Shown here piece after piece: positions 45,809 to 54,989 of a DNA stretch of 61,545 nt. Source of the DNA: Nocardioides sp. Root122 (GTDB lineage: Bacteria > Actinomycetota > Actinomycetes > Propionibacteriales > Nocardioidaceae); contig NZ_LMDE01000004.1 of NCBI RefSeq assembly GCF_001425025.1, forward strand, positions 1 to 61,545, in the 5' to 3' direction. Below the pieces are notes generated by a model that had not been told where the DNA came from, did not search any database, and was given only the letters and a program-made list of their open reading frames with translations. The position numbers and the translations under genes were made by a program. Each line of letters starts with the position of its first letter. The first letter of the stretch is position 1.

Positions 45809-47181
45809 GCCCGCACCCCACGCGTGTCGTCGTCGTCGGCGCGGACGCCGCCGGGATGTCGGCAGCCCACCAGGCGCTGCGCACGGCTCGCCGGACGGGT
45901 CGCGACCTCGCGATCACGGTGCTCGACAAGGGCTCCCACACGTCCTACAGCGCGTGCGGGATCCCCTACTGGATGGCCGGCGAGGTCGGCAGCGGCGACG
46001 ACCTGGTGGCGCGCACCGCCGACGAGCACCGGGCGGCCGGGATCGACCTCCGCACGGGCGTGGAGGTCGTCGCGGCCGACGTGGACGCACGCACCGTGAC
46101 CACCGCCGCGGGTGAGGTCCTGGGCTACGACGAGCTGGTCGTGGCCTCGGGTGCACCGGCCGTGGTGCCCGACTGGGCGCGGCGCGCCGACGGCTCGCTC
46201 CACGACGGCGTCGGGGTGGTGAAGACGCTCGACGACGGTGCCGCTTGGCGCGAGCGGTTCGCGGCCGTCGGCGACGGCGCCCACGTGGTCGTGGTCGGGG
46301 GCGGCTACATCGGCGTGGAGGTCGCTGAGGCGGCCCTGCGGCACGGCTTCGGCGTCACCGTCATCACGCGCGGGCGCGGCATGTCGATGCTGGAGGACGA
46401 GATGTCCGAGCGGGTCAACGCAGCCCTGGTGGAGGCGGGCGCCGAGCTCGTGCTGGGGGCCGAGGTGACCGGGCTCGACCTCGACGGCGACACCGTGACC
46501 GGCGTGCACTGGGACGGCGGCAGCCGGGAGGCCGACCTGGTGGTGGTCGCCGTCGGGATCCGCCCGGCCACGCAGTTCCTCGAGGGCACGGGTGTCGAGC
46601 TGACCGAGGGCGGGGCGCTGCGACCCGACCCGCACGGCCGCGTCGCCGAGCACGTGTGGGCAGCCGGCGACTGCTGCGAGGTGCGGCGCCGGCTCGACGG
46701 GGCGTGGGTCTTCCGCCCGCTCGGGACGTACGCCACCAAGCACGGGCGCGCGCTCGGTGACAGCCTTGCCGGTGGCTCGCTGAGCTTCGACGGGATGGTC
46801 GACACGGCCATCACCCGCGTCTCCGTCGGCGAGGTGCACCTCGAGATCGCGCGCACCGGGCTGTCGCGCGCCGACGCCGAGGCCGCCGGGCACGACCCGG
46901 TCGCCCTGCTCACCGAGGGCACCACCGCCAGTGGCTACATGCCCGAGGCCGACCCGGTCGCGATCTGGGTGCTGGCCGACCGCACCACGCGGCGGCTGCT
47001 CGGCGTGCAGGTGGTCGGCGGGCGCGGTGCCGGCAAGCGCATCGACACCGCGGCCGCCGTGCTGTGGGCGGGCGGCTCGGTCGACGACCTGGCCTGGATG
47101 GACCTGTCCTACGCACCGCCCTTCGCCACCGCGTGGGAGGTGCTCCAGGTGGCCGCGCGGCGGGTGGCCGAGCGGCTCTGA
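45805..47181 (+). CDS. FAD-dependent CoA-disulfide-reductase-like oxidoreductase
   Basis: The 458-residue flavoprotein has an N-terminal FAD site (VVVVGADAAGMSAA), an NAD(P)H site (VVVVGGGYIGVEVAEAAL) and the single active-site Cys51 in SYSACGIPYW. It belongs to the CoA-disulfide reductase/NADH oxidase group rather than the two-Cys glutathione-reductase type. The first glycine motif reads GADAAG instead of GGGAAG, a minor change also seen in relatives. No rhodanese domain is fused. Confidence 0.88.
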   Translation: MSPHPTRVVVVGADAAGMSAAHQALRTARRTGRDLAITVLDKGSHTSYSACGIPYWMAGEVGSGDDLVARTADEHRAAGIDLRTGVEVVAADVDARTVTTAAGEVLGYDELVVASGAPAVVPDWARRADGSLHDGVGVVKTLDDGAAWRERFAAVGDGAHVVVVGGGYIGVEVAEAALRHGFGVTVITRGRGMSMLEDEMSERVNAALVEAGAELVLGAEVTGLDLDGDTVTGVHWDGGSREADLVVVAVGIRPATQFLEGTGVELTEGGALRPDPHGRVAEHVWAAGDCCEVRRRLDGAWVFRPLGTYATKHGRALGDSLAGGSLSFDGMVDTAITRVSVGEVHLEIARTGLSRADAEAAGHDPVALLTEGTTASGYMPEADPVAIWVLADRTTRRLLGVQVVGGRGAGKRIDTAAAVLWAGGSVDDLAWMDLSYAPPFATAWEVLQVAARRVAERL

Positions 47182-47294
47182 GCGAAAGACCTGCCTGGGG
47201 GTGAGGAGGGTCTCGCCAACGGCTGCGCGGCGACCTACGTTGGGAGACCGTCCGATCCGGACGGACCCACCGTCAGCACACCAAGGAGATCCCT

Positions 47295-48401
47295 GTGAGT
47301 AGACACCTCCGGTGGTCCGTGGCCCTCGGCGCCACGGCCCTGCTCCCGCTCGGCGTCCTCGCCCCGGTCGCGACCGCGACCGCCGCGCCGAGCAGCGCGA
47401 CGACCCAGTCACGGCACGAGCTGGTCGAGATCCCGGCCAAGGCCGCGCTCCGTGACGCCGTCGCTCCCAGCGAGTGCACGTCGACGCTCCTCGACGACTA
47501 CATCGACGGCGTGTTCAACGCGATGACCGACGAGCAGTTCACGTTCCTGGTGCAGCACCAGGACGCCCTGCTGTCCGTGCCGACCTACGACGCCCTCTTC
47601 TTCGGCACCGCCGGCGACGCCGACCACGCGCTTGGCGACCACGCCCACCAGCTCACCAACACCTTCCGCGACCTCAGGAAGTTCTGGAGCGACGTCGAGC
47701 TCGACGACATCCAGCTGATGGCCATGCACGGCGACGTCCTGCTCGACGCGGACCGGATCGCCGACACGCTGACCCTGATGGTCCAGACCGGGGAGCTCTA
47801 CCCGATGACCCCGGCGGAGATCACGCAGGAGGCCGAGACGGTCGCGGCCTTCATGCAGTCGCAGGGCGACTTCTACGACAACCCGCTGTGGACCCTCAAC
47901 GCGTTCGCCTTCAGCGGCGACGGCGAGAGCGACCCGGTGGTCGCCGCCCTGCCCGACAAGCTGGTCTTCGGTGACGGGATCCTCGACGCCTACGACGCCA
48001 TCGGCCTCGGCGACGTCGGCCCGCGCGTGATCATGGCCCACGAGACGGCCCACCACGTCCAGTACGAGCTCGGCACCTTCGACTCGGGCCCGACCGACCC
48101 GTCTGCGGCGACTCGTCGCACCGAGCTGATGGCCGACGCGATGGCGTCGTACTACGCGACCCACAAGAAGGGGCTCGCGCTCAACCGCAAGCGGGTGGCC
48201 GACGCGCTGCTGAGCTTCTACACGGTCGGTGACTGCCAGTTCTCCAGCCCGGGCCACCACGGCACCCCGCTGCAGCGCCAGCGTGCCGCCGACTGGGGCG
48301 CCGACCTGGCCGCCGCGGCCAAGCCGCGCAGCTACGTCCTGCCTGCGGAGACCGTGACCGAGATGTTCGACGCCGCGCTGCCGGGCATCGTCTCGGGCTG
48401 A
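47295..48401 (+). CDS. Secreted HEXXH-motif protein, putative metallopeptidase
   Basis: The 368-residue protein begins at GTG after AAGGAG and has a signal peptide (residues 1-35, ending ATATAAPS). Residues 249-253 are HETAH, a zinc-binding HEXXH motif. TELMADAMA further on (E277) can supply the third ligand, as in gluzincin-like peptidases. The rest of the sequence matches no family I know. It is monocistronic and closed by a perfect hairpin. Confidence 0.75.
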   Translation: MSRHLRWSVALGATALLPLGVLAPVATATAAPSSATTQSRHELVEIPAKAALRDAVAPSECTSTLLDDYIDGVFNAMTDEQFTFLVQHQDALLSVPTYDALFFGTAGDADHALGDHAHQLTNTFRDLRKFWSDVELDDIQLMAMHGDVLLDADRIADTLTLMVQTGELYPMTPAEITQEAETVAAFMQSQGDFYDNPLWTLNAFAFSGDGESDPVVAALPDKLVFGDGILDAYDAIGLGDVGPRVIMAHETAHHVQYELGTFDSGPTDPSAATRRTELMADAMASYYATHKKGLALNRKRVADALLSFYTVGDCQFSSPGHHGTPLQRQRAADWGADLAAAAKPRSYVLPAETVTEMFDAALPGIVSG

Positions 48402-48417
48402 CCGCACCACCGCACGA

Positions 48418-48452
48418 GCACCGCCCCCGGCCCGCACGGCCGGGGGCGGTGC
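48418..48452 (+). terminator. Terminator after the secreted HEXXH protein
   Basis: GCACCGCCCCCGGCC (48418-48432) and GGCCGGGGGCGGTGC (48438-48452) form a perfect 15-bp stem around a five-base loop, 17 nt after the stop codon. Confidence 0.85.
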
Positions 48453-48512
48453 TGCGTCGGGCCGGCACGGAAATCAGGGGCGTAGGCGGACCTGCTCGGT
48501 CAGGATGTCGGC

Positions 48513-49250
48513 ATGGACCTCGAGATCGTCACCCTGGCCGAGCGGCCGCAGCCGTGGGACCTCTTCTGGGACATGGAGACCTCCTGGCCCGAGTTCATGA
48601 AGCACGACCCGATCGGCAACTCCTACTACGCGTGCCTCGAGGAGTACTTCCTCGAGTGCGTCCTCGTGGCACTCGACGACACCGGCCGGATCGTCGCGAA
48701 GGCGTTCAGCGCACCGTTCCAGCTGCCCGACGGCGACCTGCCCGACAACGGGTGGGACTTCGCGCTCCGCAACGCCCTGCTCACCCGGATCTGGGGCGAG
48801 GAGCCCAACGCCATCACGGCCGCGGAGATCGCCATCGAGCCCGCGCTCCAGGGCACCGGCCTGTCGGGCGTCATGCTCGCTGCGCTGCGGGACAACGCGG
48901 GGCGGCTCGGCTTCGCGGAGCTGCTCGCCCCGGTGCGCCCCAACGGCAAGACGGACGTCCACGAGCCGATGGCGGCGTACGCCTTCCGCACCCGCGACGA
49001 CGGGCTGCCGGTCGACCCGTGGCTGCGCGTGCACGTGCGAGCCGGCGGCGTGATCGACCGCGTCGCACCGCGCTCGATGGTCATCCCGGGCACCGTGGAG
49101 GAGTGGCGCGAGTGGACGGGCCTGCCGTTCGACACGACAGGTCCGGTGGAGGTGCCCGGCGCGCTGGCGCCGGTGATGTGCGACGCCGAGCACGGCACCG
49201 CGACCTACGTCGAGCCCAACGTCTGGATCCGCCACCGCACGGGCGCCTGA
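48513..49250 (+). CDS. GNAT-like acetyltransferase
   Basis: The 245-residue protein shows the GNAT acetyl-CoA motif in EIAIEPALQGTGLSGVMLAAL, with a preceding beta strand LVALDDTGRIVAKAF. The acceptor is unknown. The C-terminal half is an extra beta-rich region (VHVRAGGVIDRVAPRSMVIP) found in a GNAT subfamily with long proteins. It lies 69 nt before the ABC-F gene on the same strand. Confidence 0.75.
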   Translation: MDLEIVTLAERPQPWDLFWDMETSWPEFMKHDPIGNSYYACLEEYFLECVLVALDDTGRIVAKAFSAPFQLPDGDLPDNGWDFALRNALLTRIWGEEPNAITAAEIAIEPALQGTGLSGVMLAALRDNAGRLGFAELLAPVRPNGKTDVHEPMAAYAFRTRDDGLPVDPWLRVHVRAGGVIDRVAPRSMVIPGTVEEWREWTGLPFDTTGPVEVPGALAPVMCDAEHGTATYVEPNVWIRHRTGA

Positions 49251-49318
49251 GCCCTCACCACCGCGCCGTCCCGATATCCCCGCGACGCGGGGCGGGGTGG
49301 CTTGCGAGAATCCTCGGC

Positions 49319-51007
49319 GTGGGACACGTGGACGTTGCCGGTGTGAAGTACGAGCTGCCCGACGGGCGGGTGCTGCTCGACGACGTCAGCTTCCGCGTCG
49401 GCGACGGCCAGAAGGTCGCGCTGGTCGGCGCCAACGGGGCTGGGAAGACGACGCTGCTGCGCATCGTCACCGGCGACCTGACGCCCCACGCGGGCGTGGT
49501 CACCCGGTCCGGCGGCCTCGGTGTGATGCGCCAGTTCGTCGGCCACGGTGGCGGCGACGAGACCGTCCACGACCTGCTGCTCAGCGTCGCGCCGCCACGC
49601 GTGCGCAGTGCGGCCGAGGCCGTCGACGCCGCCGAGCTGGCCCTGATGGACACCGACGACGAGGCAACGCAGATGGCCTACGCCACCGCGCTGGGGGAGT
49701 ACGCCGACGCCGGCGGCTACGACGTCGAGGTCACGTGGGACGTCTGCACGACCGCCTCGATGGGGATGTCGTTCGACCGGGCCCGGCACCGGCTGCTCAG
49801 CACGCTGTCGGGTGGTGAGCAGAAGCGGCTGGTGCTGGAGTACCTGCTCCGCGGCCCCGACCAGGTGCTGCTGCTCGACGAGCCGGACAACTACCTCGAC
49901 GTGCCCGGCAAGATCTGGCTCGAGGACCGCATCCGCGAGTCCCCCAAGACCATCCTGTTCATCAGCCACGACCGCGAGCTGCTCAACAACACCGCGACCC
50001 GGATCGTCAGCGTCGAGCTCGGCAGCGCGGGAAACCTGGTGTGGACCCACCCGGGCGGCTTCGCGAGCTATCACGAGGCGCGCAACGACCGCTTCGAGCG
50101 GCTGGAGGAGATGCGCCGGCGCTGGGACGAGGAGCACGCCAAGATCAAGGCGCTGGTGCTGCGGCTGAAGATCAAGTCCGAGTACAACGACGGGATGTCC
50201 TCGCAGTACCGCGCAGCCCAGACGCGGCTGAAGAAGTTCGAGGACGCCGGGCCGCCGACCGAGCAGCCCCGCGAGCAGCAGGTGACCATGCGCCTCAAGG
50301 GCGGCCGCACCGGCAAGCGCGCGGTGGTGTGCACGGACCTCGAGCTCACGAACCTCATGAAGCCCTTCGACCTCGAGGTCTGGTACGGCGAGCGGGTGGC
50401 CGTGCTGGGCTCCAACGGCTCCGGCAAGTCGCACTTCCTGCGGCTCCTGGCCGCCGGCGGCAGCGACCCCGACGTCGAGCACCAGCCCGTCGGCGTACCC
50501 CCGGCGCCGGTGGCGCACACGGGCAGCGCCAAGCTCGGCGCGCGGGTGCGGCCCGGCTGGTTCGTGCAGACCCACGAGCACCCCGAGCTGCTGGGGCGGA
50601 CGCTGCTGGAGATCCTGCACCGCGGTGACGGCACTCCGAACGGGCGCACCGGGATGGGCCGCGAGGCCGCGAGCCGCGTGCTCGACCGCTACGAGCTCGC
50701 CCACGCGGGCGAACAGCGGTTCGAGTCGCTCAGCGGTGGCCAGCAGGCCCGCTTCCAGATCCTGCTGCTCGAGCTCTCCGGCGCCACGCTGCTGCTCCTC
50801 GACGAGCCGACCGACAACCTGGACGTGCAGTCCGCCGAGGCGCTCGAGGCAGGCCTGGAGGCGTTCGAGGGCACCGTGCTGGCGGTGACCCACGACCGGT
50901 GGTTCGCCCGCGGCTTCGACCGGTTCCTGGTCTACGGCGCCGACGGGGAGGTCTACGAGTCCGAGGAGCCGGTCTGGGACGAGGGCCGGGTGAGCCGGGC
51001 GCGATGA
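49319..51007 (+). CDS. ABC-F ATPase (ribosome-associated or resistance type)
   Basis: The 562-residue protein has two ABC domains and no membrane segment. Walker A sites are GANGAGKTT and GSNGSGKSH, signatures LSGGE and LSGGQ, and Walker B regions DEPDNYLD and DEPTDNLD. ABC-F proteins act on the ribosome as translation factors or antibiotic-resistance factors. The first domain has DEPDNYLD where DEPTNHLD is usual. The start is GTG 49319, or GTG 49328. It overlaps the next GNAT gene by 4 nt. Confidence 0.9.
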   Translation: MGHVDVAGVKYELPDGRVLLDDVSFRVGDGQKVALVGANGAGKTTLLRIVTGDLTPHAGVVTRSGGLGVMRQFVGHGGGDETVHDLLLSVAPPRVRSAAEAVDAAELALMDTDDEATQMAYATALGEYADAGGYDVEVTWDVCTTASMGMSFDRARHRLLSTLSGGEQKRLVLEYLLRGPDQVLLLDEPDNYLDVPGKIWLEDRIRESPKTILFISHDRELLNNTATRIVSVELGSAGNLVWTHPGGFASYHEARNDRFERLEEMRRRWDEEHAKIKALVLRLKIKSEYNDGMSSQYRAAQTRLKKFEDAGPPTEQPREQQVTMRLKGGRTGKRAVVCTDLELTNLMKPFDLEVWYGERVAVLGSNGSGKSHFLRLLAAGGSDPDVEHQPVGVPPAPVAHTGSAKLGARVRPGWFVQTHEHPELLGRTLLEILHRGDGTPNGRTGMGREAASRVLDRYELAHAGEQRFESLSGGQQARFQILLLELSGATLLLLDEPTDNLDVQSAEALEAGLEAFEGTVLAVTHDRWFARGFDRFLVYGADGEVYESEEPVWDEGRVSRAR

Positions 51008-52041
51008 GCACCTCATCACCGGGGCTCGAGGTCCGTGCGCTCGACCCGTTCGACGACGCGGCGGTCGACGCCTGGCACCACGTCTACCTCGTCGCACACA
51101 CGCACGAGCTCGGCGAGGCGGCGACGGCGTGGCAGCTCGAGGAGCTGCGCGCGATGCTGCAGGACACGGGCACCCGCGCCCGGAGCCTCGGCTGGGCGGC
51201 CGTCCTCGACGGCGAGACGGTGGGTGCGGGCTGGATGCGCACGCCCCTGCTCGACAACCTCGAGCTGGCCGAGCTGGACGTTCACGTGCTGCCCGCCGCC
51301 CGGCGGCGCGGGATCGGCTCGGCGCTTCTCGCCCGGCTGGAGTCCGAGGCCGCCGACCGCGGCCGACGCGTGCTGACCGGCCTCGCGTCGTGGGCCTACG
51401 ACGCCGGGTCGACCGGCACGGGCGCCTCCGGTCCGGAGTTCGCCCGGGCGGTCGGCTTCGACCTGGCCCTCTCGGAGGTCCAGCGCGAGCTGGCCCTGCC
51501 CGTGCCCGCCGCGGTGCTCGACGACCTGTCGGGGTCGGCGGCCCGCGCCCACACGGCGTACGCCCTGCGGTCGTGGTCGGGCCCCGTGCCGGACGACCTC
51601 CTGGAAGGTTGGGCCCGGCTGACCTCGACGCTCGTCACCGAGGCGCCGATGGGCGACCTCGACGTCGAGCAGGAGACGGTGAGCACCGACGCGGTCCGTG
51701 AGCAGGAGGCGCTGCTCGAGCGGCAGGGGCGCACCAAGTACAACACCGTCGCGCTCACGCCCGACGGCGACGTGGTGGCCTACTCCGACCTCGCGATCAC
51801 GATCCACGAGCCCGGCCGCGCCTACCAGTGGGGCACGCTCGTCGACCCCGCCCACCGCGGCCACCGGCTCGGGCTGGCGGTCAAGGTCGCCAACCTCCGG
51901 CTGCTCCAGTCCGAGCGCCCCGACGTGGCACGGCTGACGACCTACAACGCCGAGGTCAACCGGCACATGGTCGGGGTCAACGAGGCGATGGGCTTCCGGC
52001 CCGTCGCGCGTCTGGGGGACTTCCAGAAGAAGCTGGCCTGA
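51004..52041 (+). CDS. Tandem GNAT acetyltransferase
   Basis: The 345-residue protein has two GNAT domains. The N-terminal one has a good acetyl-CoA loop (VLPAARRRGIGSALLARLE), and the C-terminal one has VDPAHRGHRLGLAVKVANLR. This double arrangement is like mycothiol synthase MshD, but I see no specific match, so I do not assign it. The start is ATG inside the ABC-F stop. Confidence 0.82.
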   Translation: MSTSSPGLEVRALDPFDDAAVDAWHHVYLVAHTHELGEAATAWQLEELRAMLQDTGTRARSLGWAAVLDGETVGAGWMRTPLLDNLELAELDVHVLPAARRRGIGSALLARLESEAADRGRRVLTGLASWAYDAGSTGTGASGPEFARAVGFDLALSEVQRELALPVPAAVLDDLSGSAARAHTAYALRSWSGPVPDDLLEGWARLTSTLVTEAPMGDLDVEQETVSTDAVREQEALLERQGRTKYNTVALTPDGDVVAYSDLAITIHEPGRAYQWGTLVDPAHRGHRLGLAVKVANLRLLQSERPDVARLTTYNAEVNRHMVGVNEAMGFRPVARLGDFQKKLA

Positions 52042-52062
52042 CCCGCTGGCAGACCGGCTCAG

Positions 52063-52120
52063 GTCCCGACGTGATCGGGACGAACGGCCCTGACCGGCGC
52101 CCTGCGCCCCGGCCTAACCT
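52063..52120 (+). promoter_or_regulatory. Candidate promoter and operator of the oxidoreductase operon
   Basis: A 7-bp inverted repeat GTCCCGA/TCGGGAC with a five-base spacer (52063-52081) lies just upstream of CTGACC (52090-52095) and TAACCT (52115-52120), 19 bp apart. The repeat could bind a regulator or be a small terminator of the GNAT gene. Confidence 0.35.
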
Positions 52121-52142
52121 CCGGGAGACGGAGGAGGCGCAG

Positions 52143-52733
52143 GTGTTTGCCGTACGGATTCATGGCAGGGGCGGGCAGGGGGCCGTGACGGCCGCCGAGC
52201 TGCTGTCCGTGGCCGCCTTCGACGAGGGTCGTCATGCGCAGGCCTTCCCGACCTTCGGCTCGGAGCGGACCGGGGCGCCGGTCGTCGCCTTCTGTCGCAT
52301 CGACGACCGGCCGATCCGGCTCCGTGAGCCCATCACCGACCCGGACGCACTGATCGTGCAGGACGCCACGCTGCTCCACCAGGTCGACCTGTTCGCCGGC
52401 CTGCGACCCGACGGCTACCTGGTGCTGAACACGTCCGCGACGCTCGAGTCGCTCGGCCTGGCCGAGCTGGTGGACCGCCTCCCTGCGGGGCACGTGCTCA
52501 CCGTGCCCGCCACGGAGATCGCGCGGCAGCAGGTCGGGCGTCCGCTGCCCAACGTCCCCCTGCTGGGGGCCTTCGCCGCGCTCACGGGGCAGGTCTCCCT
52601 GGCGGCCGTCCTGGACGCGGTGCGTGCCCGCTTCCCCGGTGACCTCGGTGAGCGCAACGTGCGCGCCGCCGAGACCGCCCACGACCTCGTCCGCCTGTCC
52701 GTGAGGAGTGCCGCCGATGCTCCGTCAGCTTGA
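52143..52733 (+). CDS. 2-oxoacid:acceptor oxidoreductase, gamma subunit
   Basis: The 196-residue subunit begins with the family hallmark RIHGRGGQGAVTAAELLSVA and contains FPTFGSERTGAPV. Gamma subunits complete the coenzyme A/thiamine pyrophosphate oxidoreductase that oxidises 2-oxoacids to acyl-CoA and passes electrons to iron-sulfur clusters. The start is GTG behind GAGGAGG. It is the first gene of a four-gene operon and overlaps the alpha-subunit gene. Confidence 0.92.
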   Translation: MFAVRIHGRGGQGAVTAAELLSVAAFDEGRHAQAFPTFGSERTGAPVVAFCRIDDRPIRLREPITDPDALIVQDATLLHQVDLFAGLRPDGYLVLNTSATLESLGLAELVDRLPAGHVLTVPATEIARQQVGRPLPNVPLLGAFAALTGQVSLAAVLDAVRARFPGDLGERNVRAAETAHDLVRLSVRSAADAPSA

Positions 52734-53979
52734 GGGATCGCAGGCAGTCGCCCGCGCCGTGACGCTGTGCCGCCCGCAGGTGATCGCCGCCTATCCCATC
52801 TCGCCGCAGACCCACATCGTGGAGTCGTTGTCCGACCGCGTCCGCACGGGGGAGCTGGAGGCGTGCGAGTACATGATGGTCGAGTCGGAGTTCGGCGCCA
52901 TGTCCGCCTGCATCGGGGCCTCCGGCGCCGGCGTGCGCACCTACACGGCGACGTCGAGCCAAGGGCTCCTGTTCATGGCCGAGGCCTTGTTCAACGCCTC
53001 GGGGCTCGGCCTGCCCATCGTGATGACGGTCGCCAACCGGGCGATCGGCGCGCCCATCAACATCTGGAACGACCACTCCGACGCGATGTCCATGCGCGAC
53101 TCCGGCTGGATCCAGCTCTATGCCGACTCCAACCAGTCGGCGGTGGACCTCCACGTGCAGGCCTACCGGCTCGCGGAGTCGCTGTCCGTGCCGGTGATGG
53201 TGTGCATGGACGGGTTCATCCTCACCCACGCCTTCGAGGAGGTCGACCTTCCCGAGCAGGAGCAGGTCGACGCCTTCCTCCCGCGGTTCCGCCCCCAGCA
53301 GGCCCTCGACCCCGACGACCCCCTGACGATCGGCGCCATGGTCGGGCCCGAGGCCTTCGCCGAGGTGAAGTACCTCATGCACGTCAAGCAGATGGCGGCC
53401 CTCGACGAGATCCCGATGATCGCCGACGACTTCCGCGAGGCCTTCGGCCGGGCGTCCGGGGGGCTGCTGCAGCCCTACCGCGTGGAGGGCGCGGAGACCG
53501 TCGTCGTCGCGCTCGGGTCGGTGCTGGGCACGATCGAGGACGTCGTCGACACGATGCGCGACGAGGGCGTCGCCGTCGGCGTGCTCGGCATCACCTGCTT
53601 CCGTCCCTGGCCGGTGGACGAGGTCCGCGAGGCGCTCCGCGGCGCCCAGCGCGTCGTCGTGGTGGAGAAGGCGTTCGCCGTGGGCGCCGGTGGCATCGTC
53701 GGCCAGAACGTCCGGGACGCCGTACGCGGCTCACCGGTGCAGGTGTACGACGTCGTGGCGGGCCTCGGCGGGCGGCCGATCACCCGGGCGTCCCTGCGCG
53801 GGCTGCTCGACGACGTCCTGGCCGACCGGGTCGACCCGGGACGCCTGTACTTCCTCGACCTCGACCACGAGCTCGTGCAGCGCGAGCTCGAGCGCGCCCG
53901 GCACGGCGAGCGGCCCGGACCGCACGCGGAGAACATGCTGCGCGCCCTCGGCACCGTCGCGTCCGGGGCCTACGAGTAG
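52717..53979 (+). CDS. 2-oxoacid:acceptor oxidoreductase, alpha subunit
   Basis: The 420-residue alpha subunit has the pyrimidine-domain start EGSQAVARAVTLCRPQVIAAYPISPQTHIVESL and the C-terminal transketolase-type domain (VVALGSVLGTIEDVV, VEKAFAVGAGGIVGQNV). It binds the TPP pyrimidine end with the beta subunit. ATG 52717 has GAGGAG at 8-nt spacing; GTG 52708 is possible. It overlaps the gamma gene by 17 nt, and the beta gene follows after 8 nt. Confidence 0.93.
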   Translation: MLRQLEGSQAVARAVTLCRPQVIAAYPISPQTHIVESLSDRVRTGELEACEYMMVESEFGAMSACIGASGAGVRTYTATSSQGLLFMAEALFNASGLGLPIVMTVANRAIGAPINIWNDHSDAMSMRDSGWIQLYADSNQSAVDLHVQAYRLAESLSVPVMVCMDGFILTHAFEEVDLPEQEQVDAFLPRFRPQQALDPDDPLTIGAMVGPEAFAEVKYLMHVKQMAALDEIPMIADDFREAFGRASGGLLQPYRVEGAETVVVALGSVLGTIEDVVDTMRDEGVAVGVLGITCFRPWPVDEVREALRGAQRVVVVEKAFAVGAGGIVGQNVRDAVRGSPVQVYDVVAGLGGRPITRASLRGLLDDVLADRVDPGRLYFLDLDHELVQRELERARHGERPGPHAENMLRALGTVASGAYE

Positions 53980-53987
53980 AGGCGGCC

Positions 53988-54989
53988 ATGGCATTCCAGG
54001 AGATCAAGCTCTACCAGACCGGCACCTTCGTGGCCGGCAACCGGCTGCTCGATCCCGAGCAGCGCTCGGTGCAGGCACGGACCGGCCGCTCCAACTCGAT
54101 CACGTCCGGCCACCGGGCGTGCCGCGGCTGCGGCGAGGCCCTCGGCGCGCGCTACGTGCTCGACGCCGCCATGCGCGCCACGGAGGGGAAGCTGGTCGCG
54201 GTGAACTCCACCGGCTGCCTCGAGGTGTTCTCCACGCCGTACCCCGAGTCGTCGTGGCAGCTGCCGTGGCTCCACTCGCTCTTCGGCAACGGGCCCGCCG
54301 TCGCCGCCGGCGTCGCGGCAGCGCTGCGGGCGCAGGGCCGGGAGGACATCAGGGTGGTCGGGCAGGCGGGTGACGGCGGGACGGTCGACATCGGGTTCGG
54401 CACGCTGTCGGGACTGTTCGAGCGCAACGACGACGTCCTGTTCGTCTGCTACGACAACGAGGGCTACATGAACACCGGCGTCCAGCGCTCCGGAGCCACC
54501 CCGCCCGCCGCCACGACCGCCAACACCAAGGCGCTGGGCGACCATCCGGGCAACGTGTTCGGCCAGGGCAAGAGCGTCCCGCTGATCGCGATGGCCCACG
54601 AGATCCCCTACGTCGCCACGGCGACGGTCGCCGAGCTGCGCGACCTCGAGTACAAGGTCGAGAAGGCGATGACGTTCCGCGGGGCCCGCTACCTCCACGT
54701 CTTCGTGCCGTGCCCGCTCGGCTGGGGCGCCGACTCCGCGGACACGGTGAGGCTCGCACGGCTCGCCAAGGAGACCGGCCTGTTCCCCGTCTTCGAGGCC
54801 GAGGGCGGGACCCTCACCGAGGTGTCCAGGATCCGCACGCAGGTGCCCGTCGAGGACTACCTCCGTCCCCAGCGGCGCTATGCCCACCTCTTCGGCGACC
54901 ACCCGCGCCCGGACATCGTGGCGCGGCTCCAGGCGAAGGCGGACCGCAACATCGTGCGGTTCGGTCTGCTCCCGGAAGGGGACGAGTGA
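53988..54989 (+). CDS. 2-oxoacid:acceptor oxidoreductase, beta subunit
   Basis: The 333-residue subunit has a TPP-diphosphate site (QAGDGGTVDIGFGTLSG, then DNEGYMNTGVQRSGATPP) and Cys residues for a [4Fe-4S] cluster (HRACRGCGEALG and STGCLEVF). With alpha and gamma it forms the catalytic core. The substrate cannot be fixed from sequence; pyruvate, aromatic or branched-chain oxoacids are possible. It overlaps the following flavoprotein gene by 1 nt. Confidence 0.93.
   Translation: MAFQEIKLYQTGTFVAGNRLLDPEQRSVQARTGRSNSITSGHRACRGCGEALGARYVLDAAMRATEGKLVAVNSTGCLEVFSTPYPESSWQLPWLHSLFGNGPAVAAGVAAALRAQGREDIRVVGQAGDGGTVDIGFGTLSGLFERNDDVLFVCYDNEGYMNTGVQRSGATPPAATTANTKALGDHPGNVFGQGKSVPLIAMAHEIPYVATATVAELRDLEYKVEKAMTFRGARYLHVFVPCPLGWGADSADTVRLARLAKETGLFPVFEAEGGTLTEVSRIRTQVPVEDYLRPQRRYAHLFGDHPRPDIVARLQAKADRNIVRFGLLPEGDE

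Noticed and set aside
51004..52041. Mycothiol synthase (mshD)
   Set aside because: Both are tandem GNAT proteins, but I see no specific MshD signature and there are no other mycothiol genes nearby.
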